This document shows, one piece after another, positions 9,484 to 19,910 of a stretch of 64,000 nucleotides of DNA. The DNA comes from Gracilariopsis chorda (lineage: Eukaryota; Rhodophyta; Florideophyceae; Gracilariales; Gracilariaceae). Each line of letters opens with the position of its first letter. Position 1 is the first letter of the stretch. The notes beneath the pieces were generated by a model. That model did no database searches. It saw nothing but the letters and a program-made list of their open reading frames with translations, and was not told where the DNA came from. The DNA lies in NCBI GenBank assembly GCA_003194525.1, contig NBIV01000162.1, positions 1 to 64,000 on the forward strand, given 5' to 3'. Made by a program: the position numbers and the translations under genes.

Positions 9484-11311
9484 GGCGATTGAGCCATGAA
9501 ATAGGTGGCTGACTGGAATTACAGTTTGGTATTCTCTCTATAGCTATTGGCTTGTTGCTTTAAGACACGTAGGGAATTTAAAGATGAGTGCATTTTGTAG
9601 AAAACTATTTGTATTTCAAAATACTGTCGTGACAAAATTTTCAAGGAAAGGCAGAACAACAACGATCTGACTTTCGAAAAGTGTAGCTAAATGAATAAAT
9701 ACGTTGTTTTAAGGTAGTTACTTTCTATGTGGTTTAGAGACCTATTGGAGACGGTATTTGTCAAAAGCGACGATTGAAGCAGAAGAAATATAGGGAAAGG
9801 AGACAGATGGAGTCGGACGACGAAACAATTAACCCAGAAAATGACCATTAAACTACGCAGTTAATGTGATTGTCTTCTACACACAGCTTTTGTGTTAATG
9901 ATTTTGAGTTATCTATATGCGATGCAATTGCATGTAACGTATAATGTGTTCAAAACCTATGAATTAGTCCTAACGCTATGTTTTTGCGCAAAGAGTGAAT
10001 CCCTACGTAATTACTCCGTATCTGTATTGTAGACCTACTACTCCCGGTTTCCTTACAGACCATTGATTCTTGTTTGGAAACGCATTTCGTTCTTGCTTCT
10101 TGAGTCGCACCTCATCTTTCAATACCTGCAACGCTTTGCGAACCCTCGATTGGGATGTACTACCTCCTTTGCTCTTGCGTGTCTCGTTCGTTTTAGTTCG
10201 CGGGATGACTTGCGGAGCATCTTGAGGAGCTTCTTGGGGACAGCTCCAACATCACCGAGGTCACCAGCATCCACCACAACCATGCCACCTTGCCCACTTC
10301 TGGTCCACGCAATTCACCATACCGCTGAGCGTTCGTATCAGCAAGTAAAGGGTTACCCATCCATAGGAATGAACCTCAAGTGGTAGCTGCTATGAAAGCT
10401 GACTCAAGGCAAGACGTTTCAACACCACAAAGAGACTGCACAATGATTGGTTGGAAAGAGAACTCCTAAAACTACGACAGGATGCAAACTTGCGACAGCT
10501 TCCCAAAGTGATCTTCGGCTTGTCATGCCGTTTAGAAACCCTCTCTTTATAATTAGACGCTCCTTCTGTGTTTCATGTTCGTCGCGAAAGAGTGCACGCT
10601 GATTGTCCTAGCTGGGGCACCCAAACGAGTACAAATTCTTCCTCGGAACCGCCTAGAAGAGGCATGAAGGTTCGTTCATGCGCGTGAAACCCAAAGCTCG
10701 CAGCGTCACGTAACAGATGGACAGCAGATTTCACCGGACTGCCCAAAGCATAACAAGCGTATTCGACCGCATGGTATCAAACGAGGGTGAAGCGAACTGC
10801 GGTCGTGCTTTTGCTTCTCTCTGAAGATGAAATGGGCAAATTGTTTTAACTCCGCCAGTTCTGCAAGAAACGGGACGTTTCCTAAATTGTCGTCGAGCGA
10901 ACCTACTGCTGACACGAAACTGAGACATCAAAGGGCTCCAATCGGAGCACGCCACAACAATGGTTTCCGTGAATGCATTTTCACGTAGGCCTTCACGGAG
11001 AACGAGGACCTGAGTTTCGATTACTCACTCCCCCACAAAGCACATGAAGTTAAGCATAATTCTCTTTCCAGTCGCAGCATGTGCGGTGACTGAAAACTGT
11101 GAGAAATCAACCACTCTCCAATATTCTATCAGGTATTCTCCCGACGTTGCGATGGATATGATTACTGTTTCTGCGGGCGTGAGCAAAATCAGCTGGATCT
11201 CTGAACCACCGGTTGAAGTATACTCGCCAAGACCTCCGGAAACTGAGTTCGCATCCATTAATCGCGTCCAAAGTGCACTCAGTGAAAGTTCAGTGCAGTC
11301 TCGCAGAAGGG
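9484..11311. other. Intergenic region, nothing recognised
   Basis: Small open frames occur at 10063-10386 (plus) and 10706-10955 (minus), but none has recognisable composition or domains. The first half is AT-rich. The last part leads into the promoter of the secreted-protein gene. Repeats and transposon ends were not seen. Confidence 0.5.
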
Positions 11312-11319
11312 TATAAAAG
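11312..11319 (+). promoter_or_regulatory. TATA box of the secreted-protein gene
   Basis: TATAAAAG lies 94 bp upstream of the chosen ATG (11413). Transcription would be expected to start about 30 bp downstream, near 11340, where the sequence is pyrimidine-rich (CTTGCTCTCTCG). This rules out translation starting at the open-frame edge at 11320, which abuts the box, and supports the ATG at 11413. Confidence 0.75.
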
Positions 11320-11412
11320 GTGCACAGGATCTTGCTCTCTCGTCACTTTGAGCTCGATCAACATCCCCAAGGCCAAACCCCCATCACCAAGCAGTCCGCC
11401 TTACCTGTCAAG

Positions 11413-13269
11413 ATGGCAGCTTCTGTTTTCAATTCTGTTCTTCTTGCGTCTCTTTTTCTCCAAGTCTGTTGGTCATTGGAGTTCCCCACTTATTCCTACC
11501 GTGATCATCCCTTCTACACTTCGCCTGAGCATGACGAAGCTCGTCCATCCCCGGTAGTCATGCACAAGTACTACACACACAACCCAAAAGCAGGAAAAGT
11601 GACAGGAAATCTTCTCTTCGCGCCTCGTTCGGCTACCTACAACTCTTTCCCCTCAAAACAGCCGTTTGGATCCAAGCTGGATGCGCTATTCATCCCAGGA
11701 ACTAGCAATGAATCCAAGTCAACATTTGTGGAGGTGCACGTGAACCGCCGTACTCGCGTGTTTCTCGTGCTAAACGGTAAGGGGTTGTCCCTGAACGCTA
11801 TGAAGAACTTGGCCTCTATTACCGGTCTCAGTGCAGAATGGAGAAACCTTAGAGGGATTCGTTCCGCCTCTGGAAGTCGCATTCCAATCGGTGACAAAGC
11901 CCGCCTGGGACGTATCTTCAGCTTACCACGCCACGGAGCTATTGTAGAAAGAATAGTGGAACCAGATGAGCCCCTCCTTCTTCCTCACCCTGGTTCTGTC
12001 TCTGTCAATAATGTGAAGTGCCGTCGTTTTACGCTGCTCTTCGCGAAGCCGGAGGAAGGGAATCCTATCGCGTTCGAATCTCCGCATGTCCCAGAGCACG
12101 TACATTCACACATCAGAGGTGAAATTGTGAAGACAACCCCCGTGTTTCCGAACATGAAATGCCCGAACTGGTTGCATGATATGCATGTGACTTCGTCGAG
12201 AGATTCTTCGGTTGCAAGAACACACGGCGAACAGGTCCACTGGCGTACGTGGCACCCACCAATCGATCCCGTTTTCTGGTGCTACTACGACCACGAGCAT
12301 GGATCCTTCCCCGGGAAGCATTGGCCTATGTTCGGCTATACGGCTTGGAAGACCTTTGATAACACAACCGTTCACAAACGACAGGACGAATCTCACAATG
12401 GTTTCAAGACGTACTCCTTCCCAGTACCCGGCCGAAGCAGGTATGTGGTGATAGTGGTTCATATGCATCTCTCATTCGCAAGGAGATTCACTGCCCGTCA
12501 TCATACTGTAAGTTTCACGGTCTTAGACAAGAACTGGAATGTGGAAATGGAGCTGCACATGAAGATGGACTTCGGAGCAGCGGTGGTCACCTTGAAAGAC
12601 GGTGGGGATGAACCCATTAGCGATCGTGATGTGGATATCCAGGAAGAACTTGGAAGTCGGGGAGTGTTAGCAAATCGAAGGTTTAACATTCTCAACGAAG
12701 ATGAGAACTATCCTGAGTCTGTTGACCCGAGATTTCGGTTGAACTGTGGCCGCACGGCCACTGAAGCAAACAAACGTGCGGTACTGCGTGGTATTTATGA
12801 GCAATGGAGAGGTCCACTCAACACATGCTCAAAATCGAATGGGCGTATCAACAGAGGTTTCAACTTTGATGTTCGTAACCCATCTACAGCGCTTCGTTTC
12901 TTGAATGACACGTCAGATGAAAACACGCAGAAGCTGTCAGGAAATGGCGTCAATCGCTTCCTAAAAGTGCGTAACGGCCTCGAGTTCGGTGTTGATCACT
13001 GCCACTTCGGAAACTCCTCAACGAACTTCATGACATCGGACGGTGTCTTCTACACAGACCCATACTTCTCGGTTGTTGAGGAAGGCCCCGGAACAAACTC
13101 CGTGCGGCAGTACATAAAGCCTGGATTCAAACCCTTGAATCTTGATGCGGGCGTTATGCTTCCAATCGACGCCTGGTACTCTCACATGACATATGTCCCG
13201 AGGAAGACAAAACCGGGAGGAAGGAGATTCATGAACATGGAGAGGTCTGTGTTTGCTGCCGTCAACTGA
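11413..13269 (+). CDS. Secreted histidine-rich protein, 618 aa
   Basis: The gene has no intron and starts at ATG 11413 (context AAGATGG). The N-terminus MAASVFNSVLLASLFLQVCWS is a clear signal peptide, so the protein is secreted or surface-bound. It is otherwise soluble, with no further membrane segment. Histidine-rich motifs cluster at about residues 225-235 (EHVHSHIRG), 255-262 (WLHDMHV), 275-300 (HWRTWHPP ... YYDHEHGSFPG) and 350-365 (HMHLSF, RHHT), suggesting metal binding. Several cysteines could form disulfides. From memory, proteins with a TWHPP...HEHG core occur as uncharacterised secreted proteins in bacteria, fungi and algae, so I give no enzymatic role. A decayed fragment of a paralogue lies at 3849-4090 and 58366-58607. 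This is the best-supported host gene in the window. Confidence 0.88.
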   Translation: MAASVFNSVLLASLFLQVCWSLEFPTYSYRDHPFYTSPEHDEARPSPVVMHKYYTHNPKAGKVTGNLLFAPRSATYNSFPSKQPFGSKLDALFIPGTSNESKSTFVEVHVNRRTRVFLVLNGKGLSLNAMKNLASITGLSAEWRNLRGIRSASGSRIPIGDKARLGRIFSLPRHGAIVERIVEPDEPLLLPHPGSVSVNNVKCRRFTLLFAKPEEGNPIAFESPHVPEHVHSHIRGEIVKTTPVFPNMKCPNWLHDMHVTSSRDSSVARTHGEQVHWRTWHPPIDPVFWCYYDHEHGSFPGKHWPMFGYTAWKTFDNTTVHKRQDESHNGFKTYSFPVPGRSRYVVIVVHMHLSFARRFTARHHTVSFTVLDKNWNVEMELHMKMDFGAAVVTLKDGGDEPISDRDVDIQEELGSRGVLANRRFNILNEDENYPESVDPRFRLNCGRTATEANKRAVLRGIYEQWRGPLNTCSKSNGRINRGFNFDVRNPSTALRFLNDTSDENTQKLSGNGVNRFLKVRNGLEFGVDHCHFGNSSTNFMTSDGVFYTDPYFSVVEEGPGTNSVRQYIKPGFKPLNLDAGVMLPIDAWYSHMTYVPRKTKPGGRRFMNMERSVFAAVN

Positions 13270-14746
13270 GTCGCAATCCACGCAGCGCTTCGTTTTTGGG
13301 GTTTCCATTAACCTTAAGGCTACCAGAATTCTACAATCTTTTTGTTTTTATCATTTTCTATTTTGCGCGCCAATCATATAATATACTATCTTGAGTGAAC
13401 ACGTTTATTGTGACGTTAAAAGACTCTTAGGAGTTCGAGTGCATTTTTTGAACGCCACAGAATTTCAATACCGTGCCGATCCGCCCTCGTCGTTGAAATT
13501 CTCTACTGTTGCAAACAGGTCTCTTCTATTGATGTTCGTGTTCCATGAAGAAAATTGTTTCGTGTCAACGACGCTGATCGCATTGGCCGTTCATTTTGAG
13601 TTTCGTTTCTTGCAGAACTTCTGTATCAGCAAATGCAAACGAGAGTTTTAACAATCTACAGCTTCAAATGCTCGGACTCTGGCAAGTTATGTGACATTAG
13701 AATCTCGTACTTCAGTGCTCTTTTGAATGACTTTCCATTTCTCAAAAGCAAAATACTCGCTGGCTACGCTGCTTGCGATATTCTTGGGATGTCGGAAAAC
13801 TCTCAAACTGGAACCGATGATAGTCTTCAAATAACTCGTGCTCATAGAAAAGTAACCCTCTCTGGGCCCAAATTTTCTGAAACAATGATCATCTTGAATC
13901 ACGAGTTTATTCCGAAAACGTTCATAAGAAAACTTCTTCGGGTAATCCTTTAACCCTTTACTTCTTGTTCTTGGTCTTGAGATTGTGGAGAACGCTTTCG
14001 GTTTACTTTCTGTGGAGGCCATTTTGTGGACATATAACGCTGGTGGTGACAAACCCTAAGATTCTCACGCAAAGCCCAAAAGACAAATGAAATGAATAAA
14101 ACAAAATGAAAGCAGAGAAAGAGCAAATGGATGTAGAGGATACACCACCAATGGGGATTCACAATACCATACCAAGAAATAGAAAACAACTATAGAGGAA
14201 AGACTCAAAGCATTAGAATAGCTCACGAACTGCTAAATAAAATACTAAAAATCGGGAATACCACAAAAACAAAAAAATGCAAACAACCTGCATACCTTGC
14301 CAAAAATACTATCATTTGAAAAAGGCCTAGATCAAAAATTAAAAACCACCAACACATATACTTTTTAGGCGGACTTGCTTCACTCCAGAAGGTGTTCGGG
14401 ATTGCATGCACGGAACTTCACATGAAGGGGGCTTGACAGATCATCATTTAGTTACCTTCCATGAAAACAACCCCAAGCACCATTACTGTGCAGCAACCAC
14501 GATCGCTCAAGAATGGCAGAAAGCATTATAAAGGGCTACCTAGAACTGGACACTTTCCTTTGACAGAAGCTTGCAGAAGACTTTCACATACAGAAGCAGG
14601 CGTTGCTCTTCGACTCAGTTCCAGAGGCACTCTCGCAGCAAGAAGCATCGACGATTCTAAGGCACCTTGCAGAAATCTATCTTGACGCATTGCGCAGCGC
14701 CATCCAATTTAACATACTTTTAACCCGGCGAACAATGGACTAACGC
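13270..14746. other. Intergenic region, nothing recognised
   Basis: This AT-rich spacer follows the secreted-protein gene and precedes the 3' end of the convergent Kazal gene. Several short open frames exist on both strands (the longest are 13687-14052 minus and 13633-13953 plus) but overlap one another and lack domains. Terminators could not be assigned. Confidence 0.5.
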
Positions 14747-15187
14747 CTATGAAGTCAGTATACAAGAACCAGCATGAACAACCCGATTGTCAGAGTTACA
14801 TCCCACACACTCACAGCTATTGCCAACAGTCCTCACGTCACCATTCTTGAAACGACAGCACACAGGGTCGAAGACCTGGGCACAGGGACAGAATATCGGC
14901 TTGCCTGGTGGCGCTGGGTTGATCGGGACACAAACAGCGCGTTCTGGACCTTCTATGCAACGCGTGCCCTCACTGCAGAATGTCACGGCGCACGATGCCG
15001 GTGGCGGGAAGATGGGGACGGAGACGCATTGAGGGCCTGCTTCGGTATCCACGCAACTGGTGCCGGTGGGACAGAGAACGACAGTGCAGCTTGTGGGAAG
15101 AGCGGTGAAGATTGGGTTGCGAGAGCTGGCTAGAGTGAGGGAGAGTAGAGATGCGAAAAGAGCGATGGTGACAACGGCGGCCTTCAT
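14747..15187 (-). CDS. Secreted Kazal-type protease inhibitor with two C4 modules, 146 aa
   Basis: The gene starts at ATG 15187 on the minus strand and is a single exon. Residues 1-21 (MKAAVVTIALFASLLSLTLAS) form a signal peptide. Two modules with identical spacing C-x4-C-x5-C-x8-C follow at about residues 34-54 and 66-86, each ending CVxVP or CVPI. The C-terminal part has CPC, DPVC, NSCECVGC and a final SC, the cysteine pattern of a Kazal domain, with the reactive-site region just after the second cysteine of CPC. There are 16 cysteines, an even number as expected for an extracellular disulfide-rich protein. Kazal domains inhibit serine proteases by substrate mimicry; which protease is inhibited here cannot be read from the sequence. 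It converges with the secreted-protein gene at 11413. Confidence 0.82.
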   Translation of the reverse strand: MKAAVVTIALFASLLSLTLASSRNPIFTALPTSCTVVLCPTGTSCVDTEAGPQCVSVPIFPPPASCAVTFCSEGTRCIEGPERAVCVPINPAPPGKPIFCPCAQVFDPVCCRFKNGDVRTVGNSCECVGCNSDNRVVHAGSCILTS

Positions 15188-15539
15188 GACGGCGGGTGGA
15201 GAGCGGGGGACACCGAGGTTGGGAATAACTGGTGCAGAAGGAATGCAGGTGCTTTCGGCGTTGATAAAGGCGACAGGCGAGGGTGCGTTGGCTGCGAATG
15301 GCTTGAATTGGGAGTGACGTTCAATCTGGTATGATGGCTGTTTTGGGCTGATGGCAGCAATGAGGAAGCGCCCATTTCAAACATGGGGCGAAGCACCCCC
15401 AGTACTTCTTCTTCTTCTTCTTCTTTATGGGCGCACATTGTCTAATTGCGACGCTGTGGTAGTGCTTATCATAATTCCTTCTCAATCTCTCAACAACTAA
15501 GGTTAACCGCTAGCTACTCCTCGTGAATGACAAGTTCTC
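15188..15539. other. Upstream region of Kazal gene with (CTT)n microsatellite
   Basis: This holds the presumed promoter of the Kazal gene. A weak TATA-like TTTATCAA on the minus strand lies near 15265. A CTT run occupies about 15405-15426 and begins a 60-bp stretch repeated at 16931-16990. Confidence 0.45.
15412..15466 (+). repeat. Direct repeat, left copy
   Basis: TTCTTCTTTATGGGCGCACA and the following TCTAATTGCGACGCTGTGG match the sequence at 16931-16980 (TTCTTCTTTTTGGGCACACA, then CTGATTACGGCGTTTTGG) at roughly 80% identity. The two copies flank the decayed frame at 15540-16560 in direct orientation, as terminal repeats of a small element would. The pair could also be an unrelated dispersed repeat. 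Confidence 0.5.
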
Positions 15540-16560
15540 TCTACCCCGTTACACCAGCCTTTAACTCCCGACTCAAAATATTGTTGATGGCTGTTGCTTG
15601 CTCCCACCCTGCTGCAGCCGTGTTACGCTCACTAACTAGTATTCCAAGACGTAGTAGAATGGTACAAAACTTCTGCGGGGAGACCCGAATGTATAATCCA
15701 TTTCGTTCTGACGCGTTTCGCCTCTTCCAGACTTTGCTCTGCTAATCCTTCCTCAACTCGAGAGAACGCCAGGTAAGGGGTACACCACGACAAGGCGGAT
15801 TCCATGTACCACGTTCGCGCCACCCAGAAGATCTGGTGACATCTTGCTCTCCCTTTTCTCTTTTCCCTTGGCGATAAAGCGCGGTAAGATCGGGTTGGGG
15901 CCCGTGTGTGCTGTAGATCTCAGCGTAAGTCCAGAAAACCCCTGTAAAACCATTCAGATCCTTGTACAGGCGGTGTTGTCGCTTCCTATAATCCCTGGTC
16001 TCCGTTGGAGACCCATTGCGATCCCGCCAGAGTTTCCGTGGGAACCTCCATGATCCTTCTGGGAAAAGTTAGGGAAAGGTTGGTAAGATCCGCAGTGTTG
16101 CACGTGCCTCGTCCCTTCTGTTTCGCACAGATATGCGGGGGTCTTTTTCCGACGCTACCGCCCAGGTCTTCGGGCTGTCGGTGCGCCGACTGCCGGGGCG
16201 ATTTTACGGACATCCCGGGTCCGTGGAGGCAATCAGTACGCCGACCGCCTGGACGAGTTTAACGACCTCCCGGGTCCCCCCAGTACTCGAGCGCGAACAT
16301 GATTTTCATGAGTCCAGACGCACTCATGTTGACGTGCTGTAAGGATGAGCCCGCGCATCGGCCTTGCCCGCTGCATGTCGGTAAAGGGGAAGCGGATTGT
16401 CGGTGTGAACACGCAGGGCGGCAACGATGTCGAGATTGTGCGTCTCCCATGATGGACATTGAGGTCCTTGCGAGACCGTTTGGTTCCATGGTAGGCGCTG
16501 TGGTTGTGGGACTTGACGTCTTGCTTGGGATGCAAAAACGTCAAAGATAAGCGCCGAGGA
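15540..16560 (-). pseudogene. Decayed long reading frame, unknown origin
   Basis: One minus-strand frame stays nearly open for about 340 codons, with only a handful of breaks where random sequence of this composition would give around sixteen. The translation is rich in Arg, Trp and charged residues (for example near 15900: GFTGVFWTYAEIYS) and has no domain I recognise. It is flanked by the direct repeats at 15412 and 16931. It may be a dead gene of a mobile element or a dead host gene. Confidence 0.4.
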
Positions 16561-18279
16561 GTTGTCAGAAGTTTAAAGTACCATGGACGCACGAAGCACG
16601 CTCGCGGTTCGATCTAAACAAGATTGAGCAGCGCGTCTCTGAGCAAAGTCCTGTTCCCCTGACGTTCGCAGAACATGCATTAATTCTAATGTTAAGCACA
16701 AATCCAGACCATGCTGTCCTCATCGCCGCCAACACTCAGGGCCGATGCGTGCTGCAACAATCTTTTTCGCGTTTTCCACGACAGTCACTAGCACCTTCTT
16801 TTTCGTTTCTTTCTCAGAACCTACCAAGGACGACATTCGCCTGTAGAGACTCACCAGAAAGGTGTGGATCCCTCCATTCCCATCCCAAAACAAAACACAC
16901 AGAACAATCAAAAACTTGTCTTTTGGGAACTCCTTCTTCTTTTTGGGCACACATTACCTGATTACGGCGTTTTGGTAGAATCTAGCACTTCAATTGTATA
17001 TGGAAAAAAGCAGCCGGCCCGAAGGCTACGCTGCCACCATTTGCGTTTTGAGTTGCATATTATGCTTGCAAGCAAGATTGGTCCGTTCGGGTGCCCAAAA
17101 GAAAACATAAACACTTTAAACTCAACGCTACATACTTTGACCTATTCGAGAACCGTTTCTAGCTTTCCTCAAAAGCTGGTACGGCTTTCTTTCACATGAT
17201 AAAGGGTTATCTACGTTGTTTGTCCTATAGCACCAATGGACAAAGCTCTTTTTCTTCTTCAATCACATGGACACTATCAACTCACGGTTCCACGCTTTGA
17301 GTCTACTTCGACCCTACGAGCGAGTTGTTTTCTTTCACATAAAGCTCAGCCTCCTAGAGCTCCCATACTAAATCTTTAAGATAGACCGATACCTCTCGGA
17401 ACATTTCCTCTCCAATGAATCATGAGGGATATTCATGTCACTTCGGACAAAATCTTTTTCTTTCTTCTTGTGAGCAGCGATCGTCAAGCTTGAAATGTAA
17501 ACCACGCCGCCTAAGTGATGCGTTTCCAAACGTGAAATGTATTCATTTGTCCCATCTACGTACCTGGACATTACCAATACGTTTCACCTACTTCTCCTCC
17601 CCATTCATTTGCAAAATTGGCGGAAATTTTCAGAAATGTTCTTGAATCTCTTCAAAGAAGATTTCAAGACATAACTGAGCGCAAAACCAAGTATCTAATA
17701 GGGTCTTGCTCAGCCTTTCCACGGCACTATTGCGATGATATTCAAATGAGCAGTACATATTGGGATATTCCAAATATTTAACACTTTGACATTCAGAATG
17801 CGGGAAGAAAGCTCTAGCTTCGTCTTTACGTCGATCTCCTGAAGATCTTGCTTAACAATTTTGAGCCTAAAGGCTTATGTCTACTATATTAGGCATTAAG
17901 CGACGTCTTTTGTTGGATAAGGACATTCAACAACACCAGCAGTTGATCGTCAGCCTGGTACTTGTTTGCTTCGCTTGTGTCTAATACAATAGACATAAGC
18001 AAAGCCACCGGCCATTGGCTATCGTTGATATCTGGGCAGATCTCAGCCAGAAAAAAAAGAATGTCATACCCGCTCTGTCTGCTTGCAGCAAGTTTCTTCC
18101 TAGCCTTTTCGCGTTATTTGTACGTACCAAATATATGAGCATAAGGAAACCTCAACTGAGCTTCAAGACACACAACACTTCCAAAACGGCATCACAACCG
18201 TCAAAAAGCACAGTCAAAACTCATTGGTTTCCGTGACATCTCATCTAGTCGTGAGCTGGTTTGCTCTATATCGCACACG
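16561..18279. other. AT-rich region, nothing recognised
   Basis: Apart from the direct repeat ending at 16990, no gene, transposon end or repeat was identified. Short frames on both strands overlap and have no domain features. Confidence 0.5.
16931..16990 (+). repeat. Direct repeat, right copy
   Basis: This is the partner of the repeat at 15412-15466, diverged by roughly one base in five. It lies about 1.5 kb away in the same orientation. Confidence 0.5.
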
Positions 18280-18537
18280 ATGTCGAACCAATACGGAATA
18301 TGTGAACCTGAACAAAACAGTAGCAATCAAACCAGTACAGAGTGCAACTTTGAATGCGCGCAGAAGTTGTACTGCGAGACATATGACGACAAAAATCTTG
18401 TTACAGCTCTTGGAGCGGGATCAAAGCAAACATTGTACAAGACTGTACTTTTTGTGAAGGAAGGTCCTAACTCTCGTTTACTTGGAAGTGCTGCTGTCTT
18501 GAATTATGTATCTCCTCTTCACTGTAATGCTGTTTGA
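18280..18537 (+). CDS. Small hypothetical protein, 85 aa
   Basis: An ATG at 18280 opens an 85-codon frame rich in Asn, Ser and Cys in its first third and ending at 18537. There is no signal peptide or known domain. It lies 200 bp left of the Harbinger element. It could be a chance frame; the only support is a plausible start context and an absence of overlapping longer frames. Confidence 0.2.
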   Translation: MSNQYGICEPEQNSSNQTSTECNFECAQKLYCETYDDKNLVTALGAGSKQTLYKTVLFVKEGPNSRLLGSAAVLNYVSPLHCNAV

Positions 18538-18741
18538 ATTTCAGAATGAGCAATGCGCCAATTGTCAAGGTTCTGCTGTTTGACAGTCCCCGGTTGCTGC
18601 ACTGCGATGCAGACGAGGGGGTGCCGTCCCTTGAACTCGTGCTTGTAGTTGGCTGAGTCTATCTTGATGTGGGGGTTTTGTCAGAATATTTCCTAGCATA
18701 CCAGTTATTGGTATTTGGTGCGATTGGATGTGTTTGGCATT

Positions 18742-18756
18742 GGACGACTCCTAAAA
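18742..18756 (+). repeat. Harbinger left TIR
   Basis: This 15-bp terminal inverted repeat GGACGACTCCTAAAA is a perfect complement of 21205-21219. It is preceded by ATT. Confidence 0.85.
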
Positions 18757-19019
18757 ATCCTTTTCGCAAATAGCGTACACACAAATTCTTCAATTCAGAG
18801 GATTTGAGTGCACTCAAAAAGCGAGAAGTGGTTAAGGCTCGCCCTCGTCGTAGCAGTTGCTCTCCAACTGAAGGTACCAAATTTGGCGCGAACCTCTGAA
18901 CCAAAACACCTGCATTCCCAAACACAAACCATCGCTTATCCAATATACCAGAGCCACAATCATCGCACATGATGTTCCCAGAAGGCAGAACGTCCCCGCT
19001 CTGCGCCAAAGTTGCCTAG

Positions 19020-19910
19020 CTTTTGGCAACCCACCCCCCCTTTACCCCTCCTCCCTTCCGCCCTCCCGCGGTTGAAACTTGTCACACACAAGCAACAAAA
19101 TCCTGTTGCAAGATACCACAGGTGCAAGAAAATGAAACTTACAAACGGTCTAATCCACAACATTCAAACACACAGGAACTGACTACGCCGCAATGCTCAC
19201 AAAAAGTGAAGCTATCAATTCAGAAACCGCCGCTATTCGCAAAGAAGAAAGCACAGACCCCCACTCGTGGCTCTGAGTTCACTCAAATCGAGACCACCCA
19301 TCTTTTAGATTTGATGGAAAAGTACCTACCACTCTGTCGCGAAGAATGGGATGTACTCTTGAAGGACCATACATCCGCTTTTCCGCAGCAACAGAGGACT
19401 GTCGACAGTCTTCGCAGAAAGTTTTCCACTTTACACCACGGACGCATCCCTACTGGGGATCCATTTATACCTGATGACGTAAAGAGAGCGAAACATATTC
19501 GTCAAACTATAACTGAGCGAGCAGATATGGATGATGGTGATGATGTGGTAGAGACTGTTGGGTCCAGCTTTCTTCAGGAAGACTTGGTCTCCACTGACTT
19601 AGACGACGTTATTGTTTCTACAGAACAGCAAAAGGACGTTTCGAAACCAGAACCTGTCGTTGCGAACCGGCCACATCCATTAGTGCGCACACGCCGCATG
19701 TCTACATTGAAAAGTGAAGAAGACAGCCTCATGTCTCTATTTAAAATATCTCTACTGAACCATCAAAAGCGGCGTGAGGAAGAGCTTGAGCGACGTAGAG
19801 AGGAGCGCGAGGAGAGTCGTGCGCAGCGCTTAGATGAGAGCCGCCGCCATGAGAAGCTTATGGAAATGATGTTGTTGTTGATTGCGAAGTCTGCTTCGAC
19901 CAACAACTAA
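19020..19910 (+). CDS. Harbinger accessory protein (DUF6818/SANT-like DNA-binding)
   Basis: The frame is open from 19020 to the stop at 19908-19910. The conserved part begins near 19275: FTQIETTHLLDLMEKYLPL, EEWDVLLKDH, LRRKF and IPTGDPFIPDDVKRAK. This resembles the trihelix/SANT-like domain that recurs in oomycete and fungal Harbinger elements (recalled as DUF6818), with its PTGDP signature. The C-terminus (about 19767-19890) is a charged coiled coil rich in Arg and Glu. Harbinger elements need such a Myb/SANT partner to bring the transposase to DNA. The first in-frame ATG is at 19314, inside the domain, while a strong pyrimidine tract lies at 19030-19070. The true start is therefore probably in an upstream exon joined by splicing. 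Its stop overlaps that of the opposing transposase gene. Confidence 0.75.
   Translation, partial: LLATHPPFTPPPFRPPAVETCHTQATKSCCKIPQVQENETYKRSNPQHSNTQELTTPQCSQKVKLSIQKPPLFAKKKAQTPTRGSEFTQIETTHLLDLMEKYLPLCREEWDVLLKDHTSAFPQQQRTVDSLRRKFSTLHHGRIPTGDPFIPDDVKRAKHIRQTITERADMDDGDDVVETVGSSFLQEDLVSTDLDDVIVSTEQQKDVSKPEPVVANRPHPLVRTRRMSTLKSEEDSLMSLFKISLLNHQKRREEELERRREEREESRAQRLDESRRHEKLMEMMLLLIAKSASTNN

Noticed and set aside
11320-11412. Start of the secreted-protein gene at the 5' edge of the open frame
   Set aside because: The frame edge at 11320 is not an ATG and abuts the TATA box at 11312-11319, so it cannot be in the mRNA. The ATG at 11413 is followed by a signal peptide.
11637-13308. Antisense frames within the secreted-protein gene
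   Set aside because: They are shadows of a well-supported coding frame and have no independent features.
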